Shown here in pieces: positions 8,350-18,098 of a stretch of DNA of 53,316 nucleotides (position 1 is its first letter; each line of letters begins with the position of its first letter). Source of the stretch: Rhodocyclaceae bacterium. GTDB taxonomy: Bacteria > Pseudomonadota > Gammaproteobacteria > Burkholderiales > Rhodocyclaceae. The translations under genes and the position numbers were made by a program. The DNA is taken from positions 1 to 53,316 of the forward strand of contig JAQTNA010000032.1 of NCBI GenBank assembly GCA_028714035.1. Direction: 5' to 3'. Below the pieces are notes generated by a model that was given only the letters and a program-made list of their open reading frames with translations, did no database searches and was not told the DNA's origin.

Positions 8350-9023
8350 AGTATTCCCCTCTCCGCAAACGACAGGGGCGGGGCGCCGCCGGCGACGACG
8401 AAATGGTCCAGAACCTTCACGTCCACCAGGGACAGGGCCTGTTTCAGGCTCTTGGTCAGGAGTTCGTCGGCGCGGCTGGGTTCGGCCACGCCCGACGGAT
8501 GGTTGTGGGCGAGGATGACGGCGGCGGCGTTCCTGGCGAGGGCCTGCTTCACCACTTCCCTAGGGTAAACGGAAGTCTGGGTGAGGCTGCCTCTGAAGAG
8601 TTCCTCGTAATGGATCAGGCGGTTCTGGGCATCCAGGAACAGGACGGCAAAGACCTCGTGGGGCAATTCGCCCAGGGTGAGGCGCAGATAGTCGCGCACC
8701 GCGCCGGGGGAGGACAGGCTCACGCCCGTGGACAGTTCCTCCTTCAGGGTACGCCGGGCCAGTTCCAGGATGGCCTGCAATTGGACGTACTTGGCTTGTC
8801 CCATGCCGGCGTGGCGGGCCACATCCTTTGCCGTGGCGGCGAACAGCCGGCTCAGGCTGCCGAAGCCCGCGAGCAGTTCCCGCGCCAGGTCCACGGCGCT
8901 CTTGCCCCGGACACCCACCCGCAGGAGGATGGCCAGGAGTTCCGCGTCCGACAGGGCGCCCGCGCCCCGCGCCAGCAATTTTTCCCGCGGTCGTTCGGCC
9001 GCCGGCCAGTTGTGGATGGACAT
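8346..9023 (-). CDS. radC: RadC family (JAB-domain) protein
   Basis: 225-residue RadC/UPF0758 protein. An N-terminal helix-hairpin-helix-like region ([32 protein letters not shown]) is followed by a JAB/MPN metalloprotease-like domain with the [14 protein letters not shown] strand and the zinc-ligand motif [14 protein letters not shown] (about 172-185). The catalytic pattern HxH(x)7S(x)2D is intact. The cellular role is unsettled despite the historical DNA-repair name. Its final codons ATA CTG are followed by TAG drawn from a REP element. It is divergent from coaBC, with only 55 bases between the starts. Confidence 0.95.
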   Translation of the reverse strand: MSIHNWPAAERPREKLLARGAGALSDAELLAILLRVGVRGKSAVDLARELLAGFGSLSRLFAATAKDVARHAGMGQAKYVQLQAILELARRTLKEELSTGVSLSSPGAVRDYLRLTLGELPHEVFAVLFLDAQNRLIHYEELFRGSLTQTSVYPREVVKQALARNAAAVILAHNHPSGVAEPSRADELLTKSLKQALSLVDVKVLDHFVVAGGAPPLSFAERGIL

Positions 9024-9078
9024 GTTTTCCCCTTCCGGTAGAATTCCTTTTCCGATTCAACAGGATCATAACATCGTC

Positions 9079-10287
9079 ATGAATGAACTTGCCGGCAAGC
9101 ACATCGTTCTGGGTGTCACGGGCGGGATCGCGGCCTACAAGGCGGCGGAGTTGCTGAGGCTGCTGAAGAAGGCCGGGGCCGTGGTGGACGTGGTGCTGAC
9201 CCAGGGCGGGGCGCATTTCGTCACCGCCGTGACTTTCCAGGCCCTGTCCGGCCGCCCGGTTTGGAGCGACCTGTGGGATGCCCGCATGGCGGACAACATG
9301 GCCCACATTGATCTGTCCCGGCAGGCGGATGCCATCCTGGTCGCCCCGGCCAGCGCCGATTTCCTGGCCAAGCTGGCCCAGGGGCGGGCGGACGATCTGC
9401 TCACCACCTTGTGCCTGGCGCGGCCCCGGAAGGCGGTGGATGGCCGGGAATGTCCTCTCCTGGTGGCGCCGGCCATGAACCGGCAGATGTGGGAACACCC
9501 GGCGACCCGGAGGAACGTGGCCCTGCTGGCCCAGGACGGCACCGTCCTCCTCGGGCCGGCCTGCGGCGAGCAGGCCTGCGGCGAGGTGGGCGAGGGGCGC
9601 ATGCTGGAGCCGGAAGAACTTCTGGAAGACCTGCTGGCTTACTTCCAGCCCCGGATTCTGGCCGGCAGAAAGCTGGTGCTGACCGCCGGTCCCACCTTCG
9701 AGGCCATTGACCCGGTACGCGGCATCACCAATTCCAGTTCAGGCAAGATGGGTTACGCCCTGGCCCGGGCCGCCGCCCAGGCCGGTGCCGAGGTGGTGCT
9801 GGTGAGCGGGCCGGTGTCGCTGCCCGCACCCCGGGGCGTGCGCCGGGTGGACGTGACGAGCGCCCTGGAGATGCGCGCTGCCGTGTTTGCCGAGATGATG
9901 GACGCGGTCATCTTCATTTCCGTGGCGGCGGTGGCCGACTACCGGCCGGCGGCGGCCTCCGAGCACAAGATCAAGAAACAGGGCGGCGACATCACGCTCA
10001 CGCTCACGCCCAATCCGGACATCCTGGCGGAAGTGGCCTCGCTGCCAAACGGCCCCTTCTGCGTCGGTTTCGCCGCCGAGAGCAGGAATCTCGCCGAGTA
10101 CGCCGAAGGCAAGCGCCGGGCGAAGCGCCTGCCCCTGGTGGTGGGCAACCTGGTGCAGGACGGCCTGGGCGGTGACTCCAACGTCGTCACCCTGTTCGAT
10201 GAAGTCGGCAGCCATCCCCTGCCGCCCGGCCCGAAGCAGGAAGTTGCCCGCGCCATCGTCGCGCACATCGCGCGCATGATGGGCTGA
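9079..10287 (+). CDS. coaBC: Bifunctional phosphopantothenoylcysteine decarboxylase / synthetase
   Basis: 402 residues; catalyses two consecutive steps of coenzyme A synthesis (CTP-dependent ligation of phosphopantothenate with cysteine, then FMN-dependent decarboxylation). Seen: the N-terminal flavoprotein domain with GVTGGIAAYKAAELLR, the APAMNRQMWEHPAT segment and the lid motif ACGEQACGEVGEGRM with the active cysteine. The CoaB domain follows, with LTAGPTFEAIDPVRGITNSSSGKMG and AAVADYRP. ATG 9079 starts MNELAGKHIVLG; the longer frame to 8728 overlaps radC and is rejected. In many proteobacteria dut follows directly; here a membrane hydrolase gene intervenes. Confidence 0.97.
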   Translation: MNELAGKHIVLGVTGGIAAYKAAELLRLLKKAGAVVDVVLTQGGAHFVTAVTFQALSGRPVWSDLWDARMADNMAHIDLSRQADAILVAPASADFLAKLAQGRADDLLTTLCLARPRKAVDGRECPLLVAPAMNRQMWEHPATRRNVALLAQDGTVLLGPACGEQACGEVGEGRMLEPEELLEDLLAYFQPRILAGRKLVLTAGPTFEAIDPVRGITNSSSGKMGYALARAAAQAGAEVVLVSGPVSLPAPRGVRRVDVTSALEMRAAVFAEMMDAVIFISVAAVADYRPAAASEHKIKKQGGDITLTLTPNPDILAEVASLPNGPFCVGFAAESRNLAEYAEGKRRAKRLPLVVGNLVQDGLGGDSNVVTLFDEVGSHPLPPGPKQEVARAIVAHIARMMG

Positions 10288-10445
10288 AGCCCTCGGTGGG
10301 CAAGCGCGGGTCAGCCCTTGCCTGCCATGCAGGAAAAAGTTTTTTCAGGAGAATGGAATAAGGCGTAGAGTGGCATTCGTGCCCCGGCCGGCGCTGCGTG
10401 AGGCGGCGTGGCCGGGCGTTTCCGGCAAAGAACGGGGGAAGCGTC

Positions 10446-12158
10446 ATGAGTGAAGCTCGCAGAATCATCGTCGCCGTGCACGGCATCGGCGATCAGGTGG
10501 AATTCAGCACCATCCAGGCTGTCGTCCGGCAGTTCTGCAAGTGTTACCACCAGCCTGCCACGGTTTCCATCGGCCGGCTCGACAGCGACATCCGCTCCGC
10601 GCAAGGTTCTCTGGTGCTGGCGCCACCCCTGGACCCCAGTCTGCCCATCAACGCCGCGTTTACAGAGGTCTATTGGGCCGACATCGCCCGGGAGGTGGAG
10701 ACCAAGGGCTTCCGGCTGGAGGATGCCCGCCACTGGGCGCGCACCGTCATCGAGCGGCTGCGGCTGCACCAGGCAAACGGCCCCGCGATATCGGAGAAGG
10801 ATTTTGAGCTGACCAAGCTCGTCCTGCAGGAGATGATCAACGCCATCTCGGTTTCGGAATTCTTCATGACGGTGTTCAAGCACGCGGGCGCCTACAAGCC
10901 CCTGCTGGAGAACGCGCTGACGAACTACCTGGGGGACGTGCAACTGGTGGCCGAGTTCCGGGAAATCCGGGAGCGCATCCTCGCCCGGTTCGATGAGGCC
11001 ATGAACGCCGCACTCGAGTTCGATCCCGGTGCCGAGATTCACATCATTGCCCACAGCGAAGGCACCGTGGTGTCCTTCCTGGGTCTGCTGCGCGCCCTGA
11101 AGGATGGCGGCGCGGCGCCGAGCTGGGTGGACCGGGTCAGAACCTTCATCACCCTCGGCTCGCCCATAGACAAGCATCTCGTACTCTGGCCGGAATTGTG
11201 GACGGAGTTCGAAAAGCCCACCCCCTGGCGGGCGAGACCCGAAGCCATACCTGAGCCCATACGCTGGGCGAACTATTACGATCTGGGTGACCCGGTGGGC
11301 TTCAAGCTGGACACGGCCCGAACCTGGCTGGGCGACATCGCTTGCCGGGCCTTCGATTTTCCGGCGACGAGCGATTATGGTTTCGCCCGCAGCTACTTCC
11401 CGGGCAAGGCCCACGTGGATTACTGGACCGACCAGGAGCTGTTCGAGCACATGATCCAGACGGTGATCGCGCCGCAGCCGAACAAGCCCAAACCGGCACC
11501 CCCGGCCACCGATCGTCTGGCGGCGGTGTCCGCCCGGGTTCTGCCCTATGTCCTGGCTTTCCTGCCCCTGTTGGCGGGCGTCTACATGCTCTACGACGCC
11601 TTGAATACCGCCATGGGTTACGACGAGACGGGGAAGACCCTGGTGGTCAATTCCTTCCTCGTCGCCCTGCTCCTGGGGGGCACCACCGTGTGGTCGCGCA
11701 CCACCCGGCTTTCCAGGCAGCGGACGCCCCAGCTGCTGGCCTTCGGCGCCTACCTCCTGGTTACCGCCCTGTTCGTCTATTTCATGCCCCCGGGAGCGAA
11801 GGAGAACATCGGCTTGCCGCTAAAAATCTTCGGCGTGGATAACCCGAATCTGGCGACCTTCCTCCTGTCCCTCGTCATCGCCGCCAGCGGGCTTGTTTTT
11901 CCGAAGACGTACAGCCTGAAGCCCATGCTCGGCACCGGCTTTTTTGTGGTGCTGTGCGTGCTGGGCGCGATTCTGATGACGGACAAGGCGGAGTCCTCGA
12001 TTGGCCCGGTGGTCGCCACGTCCGTATACTTCGTTTGCCTGTGGTGGCTGAGCGCCATCGTTTTTGATCTCAGCTTCGTCTGGCACGCCTACATCCGCAG
12101 CAACCGGGCAATGGACAGACTGCACCAGTTTTATGTCGCACGCAGGAAGCGTGGCTGA
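10446..12158 (+). CDS. Membrane-anchored alpha/beta-hydrolase-like protein
   Basis: 570 residues, family not recognised by name. The N-terminal half looks like an alpha/beta hydrolase or lipase: VAVHGIGDQ (9-17) in the oxyanion-hole position, IIAHSEGTVVSFLGLL (200-215) as nucleophile elbow with Ser204, and candidate acid/base residues Asp282 (GDPVG) and His323 (GKAHVDYW). The C-terminal half, from about residue 380, has six or so hydrophobic helices, so the hydrolase domain is probably tethered to the inner membrane on the cytoplasmic side. ATG 10446 has a strong purine-rich site (GGGGGAAG). It sits between coaBC and dut in the same orientation. Substrate unknown. Confidence 0.75.
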   Translation: MSEARRIIVAVHGIGDQVEFSTIQAVVRQFCKCYHQPATVSIGRLDSDIRSAQGSLVLAPPLDPSLPINAAFTEVYWADIAREVETKGFRLEDARHWARTVIERLRLHQANGPAISEKDFELTKLVLQEMINAISVSEFFMTVFKHAGAYKPLLENALTNYLGDVQLVAEFREIRERILARFDEAMNAALEFDPGAEIHIIAHSEGTVVSFLGLLRALKDGGAAPSWVDRVRTFITLGSPIDKHLVLWPELWTEFEKPTPWRARPEAIPEPIRWANYYDLGDPVGFKLDTARTWLGDIACRAFDFPATSDYGFARSYFPGKAHVDYWTDQELFEHMIQTVIAPQPNKPKPAPPATDRLAAVSARVLPYVLAFLPLLAGVYMLYDALNTAMGYDETGKTLVVNSFLVALLLGGTTVWSRTTRLSRQRTPQLLAFGAYLLVTALFVYFMPPGAKENIGLPLKIFGVDNPNLATFLLSLVIAASGLVFPKTYSLKPMLGTGFFVVLCVLGAILMTDKAESSIGPVVATSVYFVCLWWLSAIVFDLSFVWHAYIRSNRAMDRLHQFYVARRKRG

Positions 12159-12223
12159 ACTCGCCCGGGTGCAAGGTGGGGAGTAGAATTGCCGCCGACT
12201 CCCCATTTTGATTCCTGACGACC

Positions 12224-12673
12224 ATGCACCGTATTGACGTAATCCTCCTCGACGACCGCCTTAAGGACAGCCCGCCCCATTACGCCACGGCCGGAGCCGC
12301 GGGGCTGGATTTGCGGGCCTGCATTCCCGCACCGCTCACCATCCTCCCCGGCGAGACCCACCTGGTGCCCGCCGGCATCGCCATCCACCTGGCGGATCCG
12401 GGCCTGGCGGCCATGATCCTGCCCCGCTCGGGCCTGGGCCACAAGCACGGCATCGTGCTGGGCAACCTCGTCGGCCTGATTGACTCGGATTACCAGGGAC
12501 AGATCTTCGTCTCCACCTGGAACCGGGGTAATACCCCCTTCACCTTGAACCCCCTGGATCGTCTGGCGCAACTGGTGGTGGTGCCGGTCTTGCAGGTGGC
12601 CTTCAACGTGGTGGACAGTTTCGAGGAATCCGGGCGCGGCGCCGGCGGCTTCGGCAGCACCGGGCACGGCTGA
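12224..12673 (+). CDS. dut: dUTP diphosphatase
   Basis: 149-residue trimeric dUTPase; hydrolyses dUTP to dUMP and pyrophosphate, keeping uracil out of DNA. All five family motifs are visible: AGLDLRA (motif 1), [10 protein letters not shown] (2), [11 protein letters not shown] (3, with catalytic Asp and the uracil-stacking loop), RLAQLVVVP (4) and the flexible C-terminal [10 protein letters not shown] (5). The start at 12224 gives [13 protein letters not shown]. It follows the hydrolase gene by 65 bases. Confidence 0.97.
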   Translation: MHRIDVILLDDRLKDSPPHYATAGAAGLDLRACIPAPLTILPGETHLVPAGIAIHLADPGLAAMILPRSGLGHKHGIVLGNLVGLIDSDYQGQIFVSTWNRGNTPFTLNPLDRLAQLVVVPVLQVAFNVVDSFEESGRGAGGFGSTGHG

Positions 12674-12689
12674 GCTTGAAAATCGAACT

Positions 12690-12846
12690 CACCGCGGAGA
12701 CGCAGAGGCGCAGAGAAATGCTATAGCGGTAAGCGGTAAGCGTCTCCGATCCCCGCCAGGAAGGCAGAACATCTGCTTCCCGCTCACCGCTGACCCCTTA
12801 CGGCCCCTTTCGGTTTTCTCCGCGTCTCCGCGTCTCTACGGTTCAG
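12690..12846. repeat. MITE-like inverted-repeat element, copy B
   Basis: Left end ACCGCGGAGACGCAGAGG, right end CCGCGTCTCTACGGTTCA. The interior includes ACATCTGCTTCCCGCTCACC, shared almost exactly with copy C. Its right terminus provides the TGA stop (12843-12845, minus strand) of the histidine kinase gene. Confidence 0.8.
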
Positions 12847-15650
12847 TTTTGTTTTGCAGGCTTGCGGCTCAGCCAGTACAGCAGTTTGCTGAACAGGTCG
12901 TCCGGGTCCACCGGCTTGGCCACGAAACCGTCCATGCCGGCTTCCAGGCAGCGGCTTCGGTCTTCGGCGAAGGCGTTGGCGGTCATGGCCAGGATGGGGA
13001 CGTGGGCGCATTGGGGCAACTGGCGCAGGGCCCGGGTGGCCTCCAGGCCGTCCATCTCCGGCATCTGCATGTCCATGAGGATCGCCGCATAGTTGCCGCT
13101 TCGGGCCATTTCCAGGGCGACGAGGCCGTTGTCGGCCACCTCCACTTCCAGTCCCGCCTGGCCCAGGATCTCTTTGGCCACCTCCTGGTTGATCGGGTCG
13201 TCTTCCGCCACGAGGATGCGGTTACCGGCGAAGTCCCGGGCGATGGTGTCCTCGGCCTGTTCCGCCGGTTTCGTGCTGCGCGTCTCTGCGGCCAGGGCGG
13301 TGCCCTTTCGTAAATGGGCGGTGAACCAGAAGATGCTGCCTGATCCCGGCATGCTGTCCGCTCCCGCCTCGCCACCCATGAGTCGGGCGAGATGCTGGGT
13401 GATGGCCAGCCCCAGGCCGGTGCCGCCATATTTTCGGGTGGTCGAGGCGTCGGCCTGCTCGAACGCCGAGAAGAGCTTGTCCAGCGTCTCGGGGGAGATG
13501 CCGATGCCCGTGTCCTCCACCTCGAAACGCATCAGGACGCCCGCTGCGTCCTCCTTCAGTTGCCGCACGCGCAGGGTGATGGAGCCTTGCGCGGTGAACT
13601 TGACGGCGTTGCTCGCCAGGTTTAGCAGGGCCTGGGTAAGGCGGGTCGGGTCGCCGCGCAGGCTTTGCGGGACGTGTTCCGTGTCCACCAGAAGGCGCAA
13701 ACCCTTGGCTTGAGCACGCTCATGGAGCATGGAGATCACGTGGGCGGGCAGACTGCGCACGTCCACTTCCAGGTCTTCCAGGTGGAACTTTCCGGCCTCG
13801 ATCTTGGAAAGATCCAGGATGTCGTTGATGATGCCCAGCAAGTGGCGGGCGGCACCGTCCATCTTGTCCAGTTGCTCGCCCTGCTTCTCCGTGACGCCGC
13901 CGCGGCGCATCAGGTGCGCCATGCCCAGGATGGCGTTCATGGGCGTGCGGATTTCGTGGCTCATGTTGGCCAGGAATGCGCTCTTGGCCCGGCTCGCGCC
14001 CTCGGCCACTTCCTTGGCGTCGGACAACTCGGTGGTGCGCTGGGCGATCAAGTCCTCCAGATGATGCCGGTGCCGGTCCAGTTCGAGGGCGTTCTTCTTC
14101 TTCTCGGTGATGTCTTCCTTGATGGCCAGGTAGTGGCTGATCCGCCCATCCGGCTGGCGGATCGGTGCGAAGATTTCGTACTCGTAATAGAGTTCGCCAT
14201 TCTTTCTGCGGTTGAGCAGCTCACCCTGCCACGGCTCGCCGCGCTTGAGCGCGCCCCAGATGGCCCGGTAGGTTTCGGGCGGTGTCTGGCCCGACTTGAG
14301 GAGGCTCGGGTTCTGCCCTATCACCTCATCGAGGCTGTAACCCGTTATGCGGGTGAAGGCGGTGTTGGCGTACTCGATGCCCCCCTGGGTATCCGTGATG
14401 AGGATGCCGCTGGGGCTCTGTTCCACCGCCAGGGAGAGCTTCTGCAACTGGTCCTCGGCCGCCTTCCGGGCGGTGATGTCCTGGAACACCACCACCACGC
14501 CGACGGCCTTGCCCTGGTCCATGAGCGGCGAGGACTCGTATTCCGTGGGAAAACTCGTGCCATCCTTGCGCCAGAAAATATCGTCGCTCACGCTACGGGG
14601 ATGGTGGTCGCCCAGGGTCAGGTGGATGGGGCAGTGTGCCAGCGGGTAGGGGGTGCCGGCGACGGTCGTATGATGGCTCAAGGCGTGCAGGTCATGGCCG
14701 ATGATTTCCTCCCGCTGGAAACCCAGCATGCGCAAGGCCGCGTCATTGATGAACATCGTCCTGCCCTGGGCGTCCGTGCCGAAGATGCCCTCCGCCGCCG
14801 AAGCCAGGATCAGCTCGTTCCGGCGGCTCAGTTCCTGAAGGTTCTGGAGCGCCTGCCCGGTGCGCTCCAGCGCCTGTTCCAGGCGCGCCCTGGCTTCCAG
14901 GTGGAAGACCCGCAACAGGATGGCCACCGAGGCGGCCACCGCCACGGCGCATAGCGCCCGGACCAGTTGCACCGGCACGCCGAAGGTAGCCAGGAATTGG
15001 GCCTGATTGACGACGCTCGCCGGGAACCAGGCTGCCCCGGGGACCACCAGCCCGCCGAAGAGTCCATAGGACAGGAAGGCCAGGGCGGCCATGCGGCTGG
15101 AGATGCGAATGCGGGCAACATCCGATGCGGGAATCGCCCGAGGCAGGGCGTAGCGGTGAAAACGCAGGAAGCCCCAGGCGCAGAGCACGGAACCGGTCAG
15201 TCCCAGGGTATAGCGGGACCAGATGTTGAGAGCCCGCAGGGGCTCGTCGGACATGGCGCTACCCACCGCGATGGTGGCCACCAGCGGCAGGTAGCTCCAG
15301 GGGCCGAGCAGCCAGCCCCACAAGGATCTTCGGTCTGGCCCGGACAGGGACTCGACCACGAAGCGCCGGCCGAATTCGAACAGGAGCAGGAAAGAGAGGA
15401 TCAGCAGGATCGGCTGAATGGCCTCCAGGAACGGGCTGTCGCCCCGGACCACCTTCCATAGATCCGTCCATTCCAGGAGGCCGTGGCTGAAACCGAAGGC
15501 CGCCAGCAAGCCCAGGATGCGGGCCAGGTGGAACTGGCTGTCGCCCTTGAGACGGACCACGATGACCAGACCCATGGCCAGAAAGGACAGACCATAGATC
15601 AGGAATATCAGATCCATGTGGGCTTGGAAGGGGGCTACGGCGGGCTGCAT
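12843..15650 (-). CDS. Hybrid sensor histidine kinase (7TM-type sensor, PAS-PAS, REC)
   Basis: 935 residues. Order: seven or eight hydrophobic helices (about 12-250) as membrane sensor; two PAS domains (about 275-395 and 405-520; the second has [21 protein letters not shown]); a coiled-coil linker; HisKA with phospho-acceptor His565 in [16 protein letters not shown]; HATPase with NLASNAVKF (678-686), DTGIGI and GTGLGLAI; and a C-terminal receiver with Asp860 ([14 protein letters not shown]). No response regulator with an output domain is adjacent, so it is an orphan that probably passes phosphate to a separate Hpt protein. A GGAGTG site precedes ATG 15650. Its PAS2-to-REC part closely resembles the kinase at 21738-25265. 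Signal unknown. Confidence 0.92.
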   Translation of the reverse strand: MQPAVAPFQAHMDLIFLIYGLSFLAMGLVIVVRLKGDSQFHLARILGLLAAFGFSHGLLEWTDLWKVVRGDSPFLEAIQPILLILSFLLLFEFGRRFVVESLSGPDRRSLWGWLLGPWSYLPLVATIAVGSAMSDEPLRALNIWSRYTLGLTGSVLCAWGFLRFHRYALPRAIPASDVARIRISSRMAALAFLSYGLFGGLVVPGAAWFPASVVNQAQFLATFGVPVQLVRALCAVAVAASVAILLRVFHLEARARLEQALERTGQALQNLQELSRRNELILASAAEGIFGTDAQGRTMFINDAALRMLGFQREEIIGHDLHALSHHTTVAGTPYPLAHCPIHLTLGDHHPRSVSDDIFWRKDGTSFPTEYESSPLMDQGKAVGVVVVFQDITARKAAEDQLQKLSLAVEQSPSGILITDTQGGIEYANTAFTRITGYSLDEVIGQNPSLLKSGQTPPETYRAIWGALKRGEPWQGELLNRRKNGELYYEYEIFAPIRQPDGRISHYLAIKEDITEKKKNALELDRHRHHLEDLIAQRTTELSDAKEVAEGASRAKSAFLANMSHEIRTPMNAILGMAHLMRRGGVTEKQGEQLDKMDGAARHLLGIINDILDLSKIEAGKFHLEDLEVDVRSLPAHVISMLHERAQAKGLRLLVDTEHVPQSLRGDPTRLTQALLNLASNAVKFTAQGSITLRVRQLKEDAAGVLMRFEVEDTGIGISPETLDKLFSAFEQADASTTRKYGGTGLGLAITQHLARLMGGEAGADSMPGSGSIFWFTAHLRKGTALAAETRSTKPAEQAEDTIARDFAGNRILVAEDDPINQEVAKEILGQAGLEVEVADNGLVALEMARSGNYAAILMDMQMPEMDGLEATRALRQLPQCAHVPILAMTANAFAEDRSRCLEAGMDGFVAKPVDPDDLFSKLLYWLSRKPAKQN

Positions 15651-15759
15651 TCAGTCACTCCGTCAGGGCTCGCGAGTGGCAGGTGGAAGGCTTATGCAAT
15701 GGTATCGGCCGTCCGGCGTATTTCCTGAGTGAGGAATATATCTTTTTTTGACCAAAGTA

Positions 15760-15795
15760 GTAGGTCGGACGTGGCCGGGGATGAAGCCCGTCCTA
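15760..15795. repeat. Degenerate REP element
   Basis: GTAGGTCGGACGTGGCC ... GAAGCCCGTCCTAT keeps the GTAG head and a weakened stem. It lies just beyond the helicase stop codon. Confidence 0.4.
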
Positions 15796-17814
15796 TGGCA
15801 GCGGGGCTTTCCGGTCGAAGAACGCCACGGCTTCGGCCTCTTCCCGGGTGCGCCGGAAGGGCGGCAGGCTGCGCCAGACGCGCTTGCCGTAATCCTTGCC
15901 CGTCATGCGCGGGTCGCAGATCACGAGTACGCCCCGGTCCTTCTCGTCCCGGATCAGCCGGCCGGCCCCCTGCTTCACGGCAATCACCGCCCGGGGCAGC
16001 TGGTATTCCATGAAGGCGTTCTTGCCCTGGCGCTTCAGGTGTTCGATGCGCGCCGAGAGCACAGGATCGTCCGGCGGGGCGAAGGGCAGCTTGTCCAGGA
16101 TCACCAGCGACAGGGCTTCGCCGCGCACATCCACCCCCTCCCAGAAGCTCTGGCTCGCCACGAGCACGGCATTGCCCAGGCGGCGGAAACGCTCCAGCAG
16201 CTCGCTCTTGGAACTTTCACCCTGGAGCAACAGGGGGGCGTCGAACTTCTCCTTCTCGAAATGTTCCTTGAGCAGTTCGTGGTTGCGCCGCATGGCCTTG
16301 AGGCTGGTGCATAGGACGAAGGCCCGGCCCCGGCTGGCGTGGATCAGGGGCCAGGTCGCCTCCACCACGGCCTCGTTGTAATAGGGGCTGTTGGGGTCGG
16401 GCATGCCCTGGGGGGCGTAGAGCAGGGCGTTGTTTGCGTAATCGAAGGGGCTCTCCCAGAATCCGGTTTCCGCCCGCCCCTCCCACCCGGACGTTGCGTC
16501 CGGTCCCGGTTTGTCCAGCCCCGCCTTGTCCAGCCCCAACTCCCCCAGGTAGTGGCCGAAGTCCTTGCCCACCGCCAGGGTGGCCGAGGTAAAGATCCAG
16601 GCGCGCGGATTGCCTTCCATCTGGCGGCGGAAGATGTCCGCAACGGAGAGGGGGGTGGCGTTGATCTGGACGGTCTGGCTGAAAGTTTCCGCCCAGCGCA
16701 CCATCTCGGTGGCCTCGGGTTCGCGCCAGCGTTTCAGGCGCGCCGTGAGTTCCAGCGCGCGCTCCAGGCAATTGGCCAGACCCTCGGAGCGCTCCGCCTG
16801 GGTGGTGAGTATCTGCTCGAAGCGCTCCAGCTCATCCGCGAGTTGGGCCAGAGCCTTGGGAAAATCCGGGTTGGACTGAAGCTGAGGCAGGGCGTAGCGG
16901 GCGCCGCCACCGGACTCGCGCCCGCCCTCGGCGTTTCTGCCGTCCCGGAAGGCCAGGCGGAAGTCCTTGGCGGCCTTTTCCAGGGCGCGCGCCGCGTCCG
17001 GCAGGGCCGCGAAGTCGGCGCCGGCGGCGATGGACTCGGTGCGGCTGTCCCGGGCCAGTTCCAGCACCTGGGAGGTGGACAGGCTCTCGCCGAAGAAGAG
17101 GCTGGCCACTTCCGGCAACTGGTGGGCTTCATCGAAGATCACCGCGTTGCAGGCGGGCAGCAGTTCCCCCAGGCCGTCGTCCTTGAGCATCACGTCGGCG
17201 AAGAACAGGTGGTGGTTCACCACCACCAGGTCCGCCGCCAGGGCTTCCCGGCGGGCGGCCAGGACGAAGCACTCCTTGACGTTCGGGCAGTCCTGGCCCA
17301 GGCAGTTGTCCCGGGTCGAGGTGGCCAGCGCCCAGGCGCCGGAATCCTCGGGCACGGAGGACAGTTCGCCCTTGTCGCCGGTGCGCGTGGTTCGGGCGAA
17401 ACGCACGATGGTCCGCAGATGGCCCGTCTCCTCCAGGCTCTTCAGGAGCCCCTCGGATTCGGCGCGGGCCAGGTGATAGGGGCAGACATAATTGCCCCGG
17501 CCCTTCAACAGGGCGAGCGACACCGGCACCTTGAGGGCATCCCGCACCATGGGCAGATCCTTCTGGAACAACTGGTCCTGGAGGGTCTTGGTGCCGGTGG
17601 AGACGATCACCTTGCCGCCGGAGAGCAGGGCCGGCACCAGGTAGGCGAAGGTCTTGCCGGTGCCGGTGCCGGCTTCCGCCACCAGCACGGAGTTCCTGGA
17701 AAGGGCGTCAAGGATGCGCTGCGACATCTCCAGTTGCTGGGCGCGCAGGACATAACCGGGTATGGCGCTCGCCAGGGGGCCGTCGGGCGAGAAGATGTCT
17801 GCAAGCGGTTTCAT
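15793..17814 (-). CDS. YoaA/DinG-family ATP-dependent DNA helicase
   Basis: 673-residue superfamily 2, XPD-like helicase. Walker A AEAGTGTGKTFAYLVP (GTGTGKT 49-55), the DEAH box (FDEAHQLPEV) and C-terminal motifs VASQSFWEGVDV and QGAGRLIRDEKDRG are intact. Four cysteines between motifs I and II (NYVCPYH, then NCLGQDCPNVKECF) match the iron-sulfur cluster of this family. The N-terminus (SPDGPLASAIPGY) is more like YoaA than DinG. Such helicases unwind 5'-3' and aid replication through damage or R-loops. The gene lies alone between the orphan kinase and the PilZ-like gene. Confidence 0.9.
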   Translation of the reverse strand: MKPLADIFSPDGPLASAIPGYVLRAQQLEMSQRILDALSRNSVLVAEAGTGTGKTFAYLVPALLSGGKVIVSTGTKTLQDQLFQKDLPMVRDALKVPVSLALLKGRGNYVCPYHLARAESEGLLKSLEETGHLRTIVRFARTTRTGDKGELSSVPEDSGAWALATSTRDNCLGQDCPNVKECFVLAARREALAADLVVVNHHLFFADVMLKDDGLGELLPACNAVIFDEAHQLPEVASLFFGESLSTSQVLELARDSRTESIAAGADFAALPDAARALEKAAKDFRLAFRDGRNAEGGRESGGGARYALPQLQSNPDFPKALAQLADELERFEQILTTQAERSEGLANCLERALELTARLKRWREPEATEMVRWAETFSQTVQINATPLSVADIFRRQMEGNPRAWIFTSATLAVGKDFGHYLGELGLDKAGLDKPGPDATSGWEGRAETGFWESPFDYANNALLYAPQGMPDPNSPYYNEAVVEATWPLIHASRGRAFVLCTSLKAMRRNHELLKEHFEKEKFDAPLLLQGESSKSELLERFRRLGNAVLVASQSFWEGVDVRGEALSLVILDKLPFAPPDDPVLSARIEHLKRQGKNAFMEYQLPRAVIAVKQGAGRLIRDEKDRGVLVICDPRMTGKDYGKRVWRSLPPFRRTREEAEAVAFFDRKAPLP

Positions 17815-18098
17815 GGGCAGGCGATGTTACCGCGAAAGGGGCGAGGGCGGGAAAGGGCGGCTGCATGATATGTTGCCGCACATGGGAGGGAAGGGAAGTC
17901 CTGCGGCATTTATTGCGCAGGGGTCGTGCCATAAATGTGCCAAACAATCATCCAATTCGCTCCTGATCTGAAGCCGGTTTCACAGGGATGGCGCGCAAGC
18001 CGCTGGGTGAATGCAAAAAAATGATGCAATTTGTTTACTGAGGCCCTAAACTTCCCCGGTTCCATTAATATTGGGGTAGTTGTAGGGTCTGCCCGAAT

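Noticed and set aside
16339-17868. 509-residue plus-strand frame opposite the YoaA/DinG helicase
   Set aside because: Antisense shadow; the helicase on the other strand has all expected motifs.
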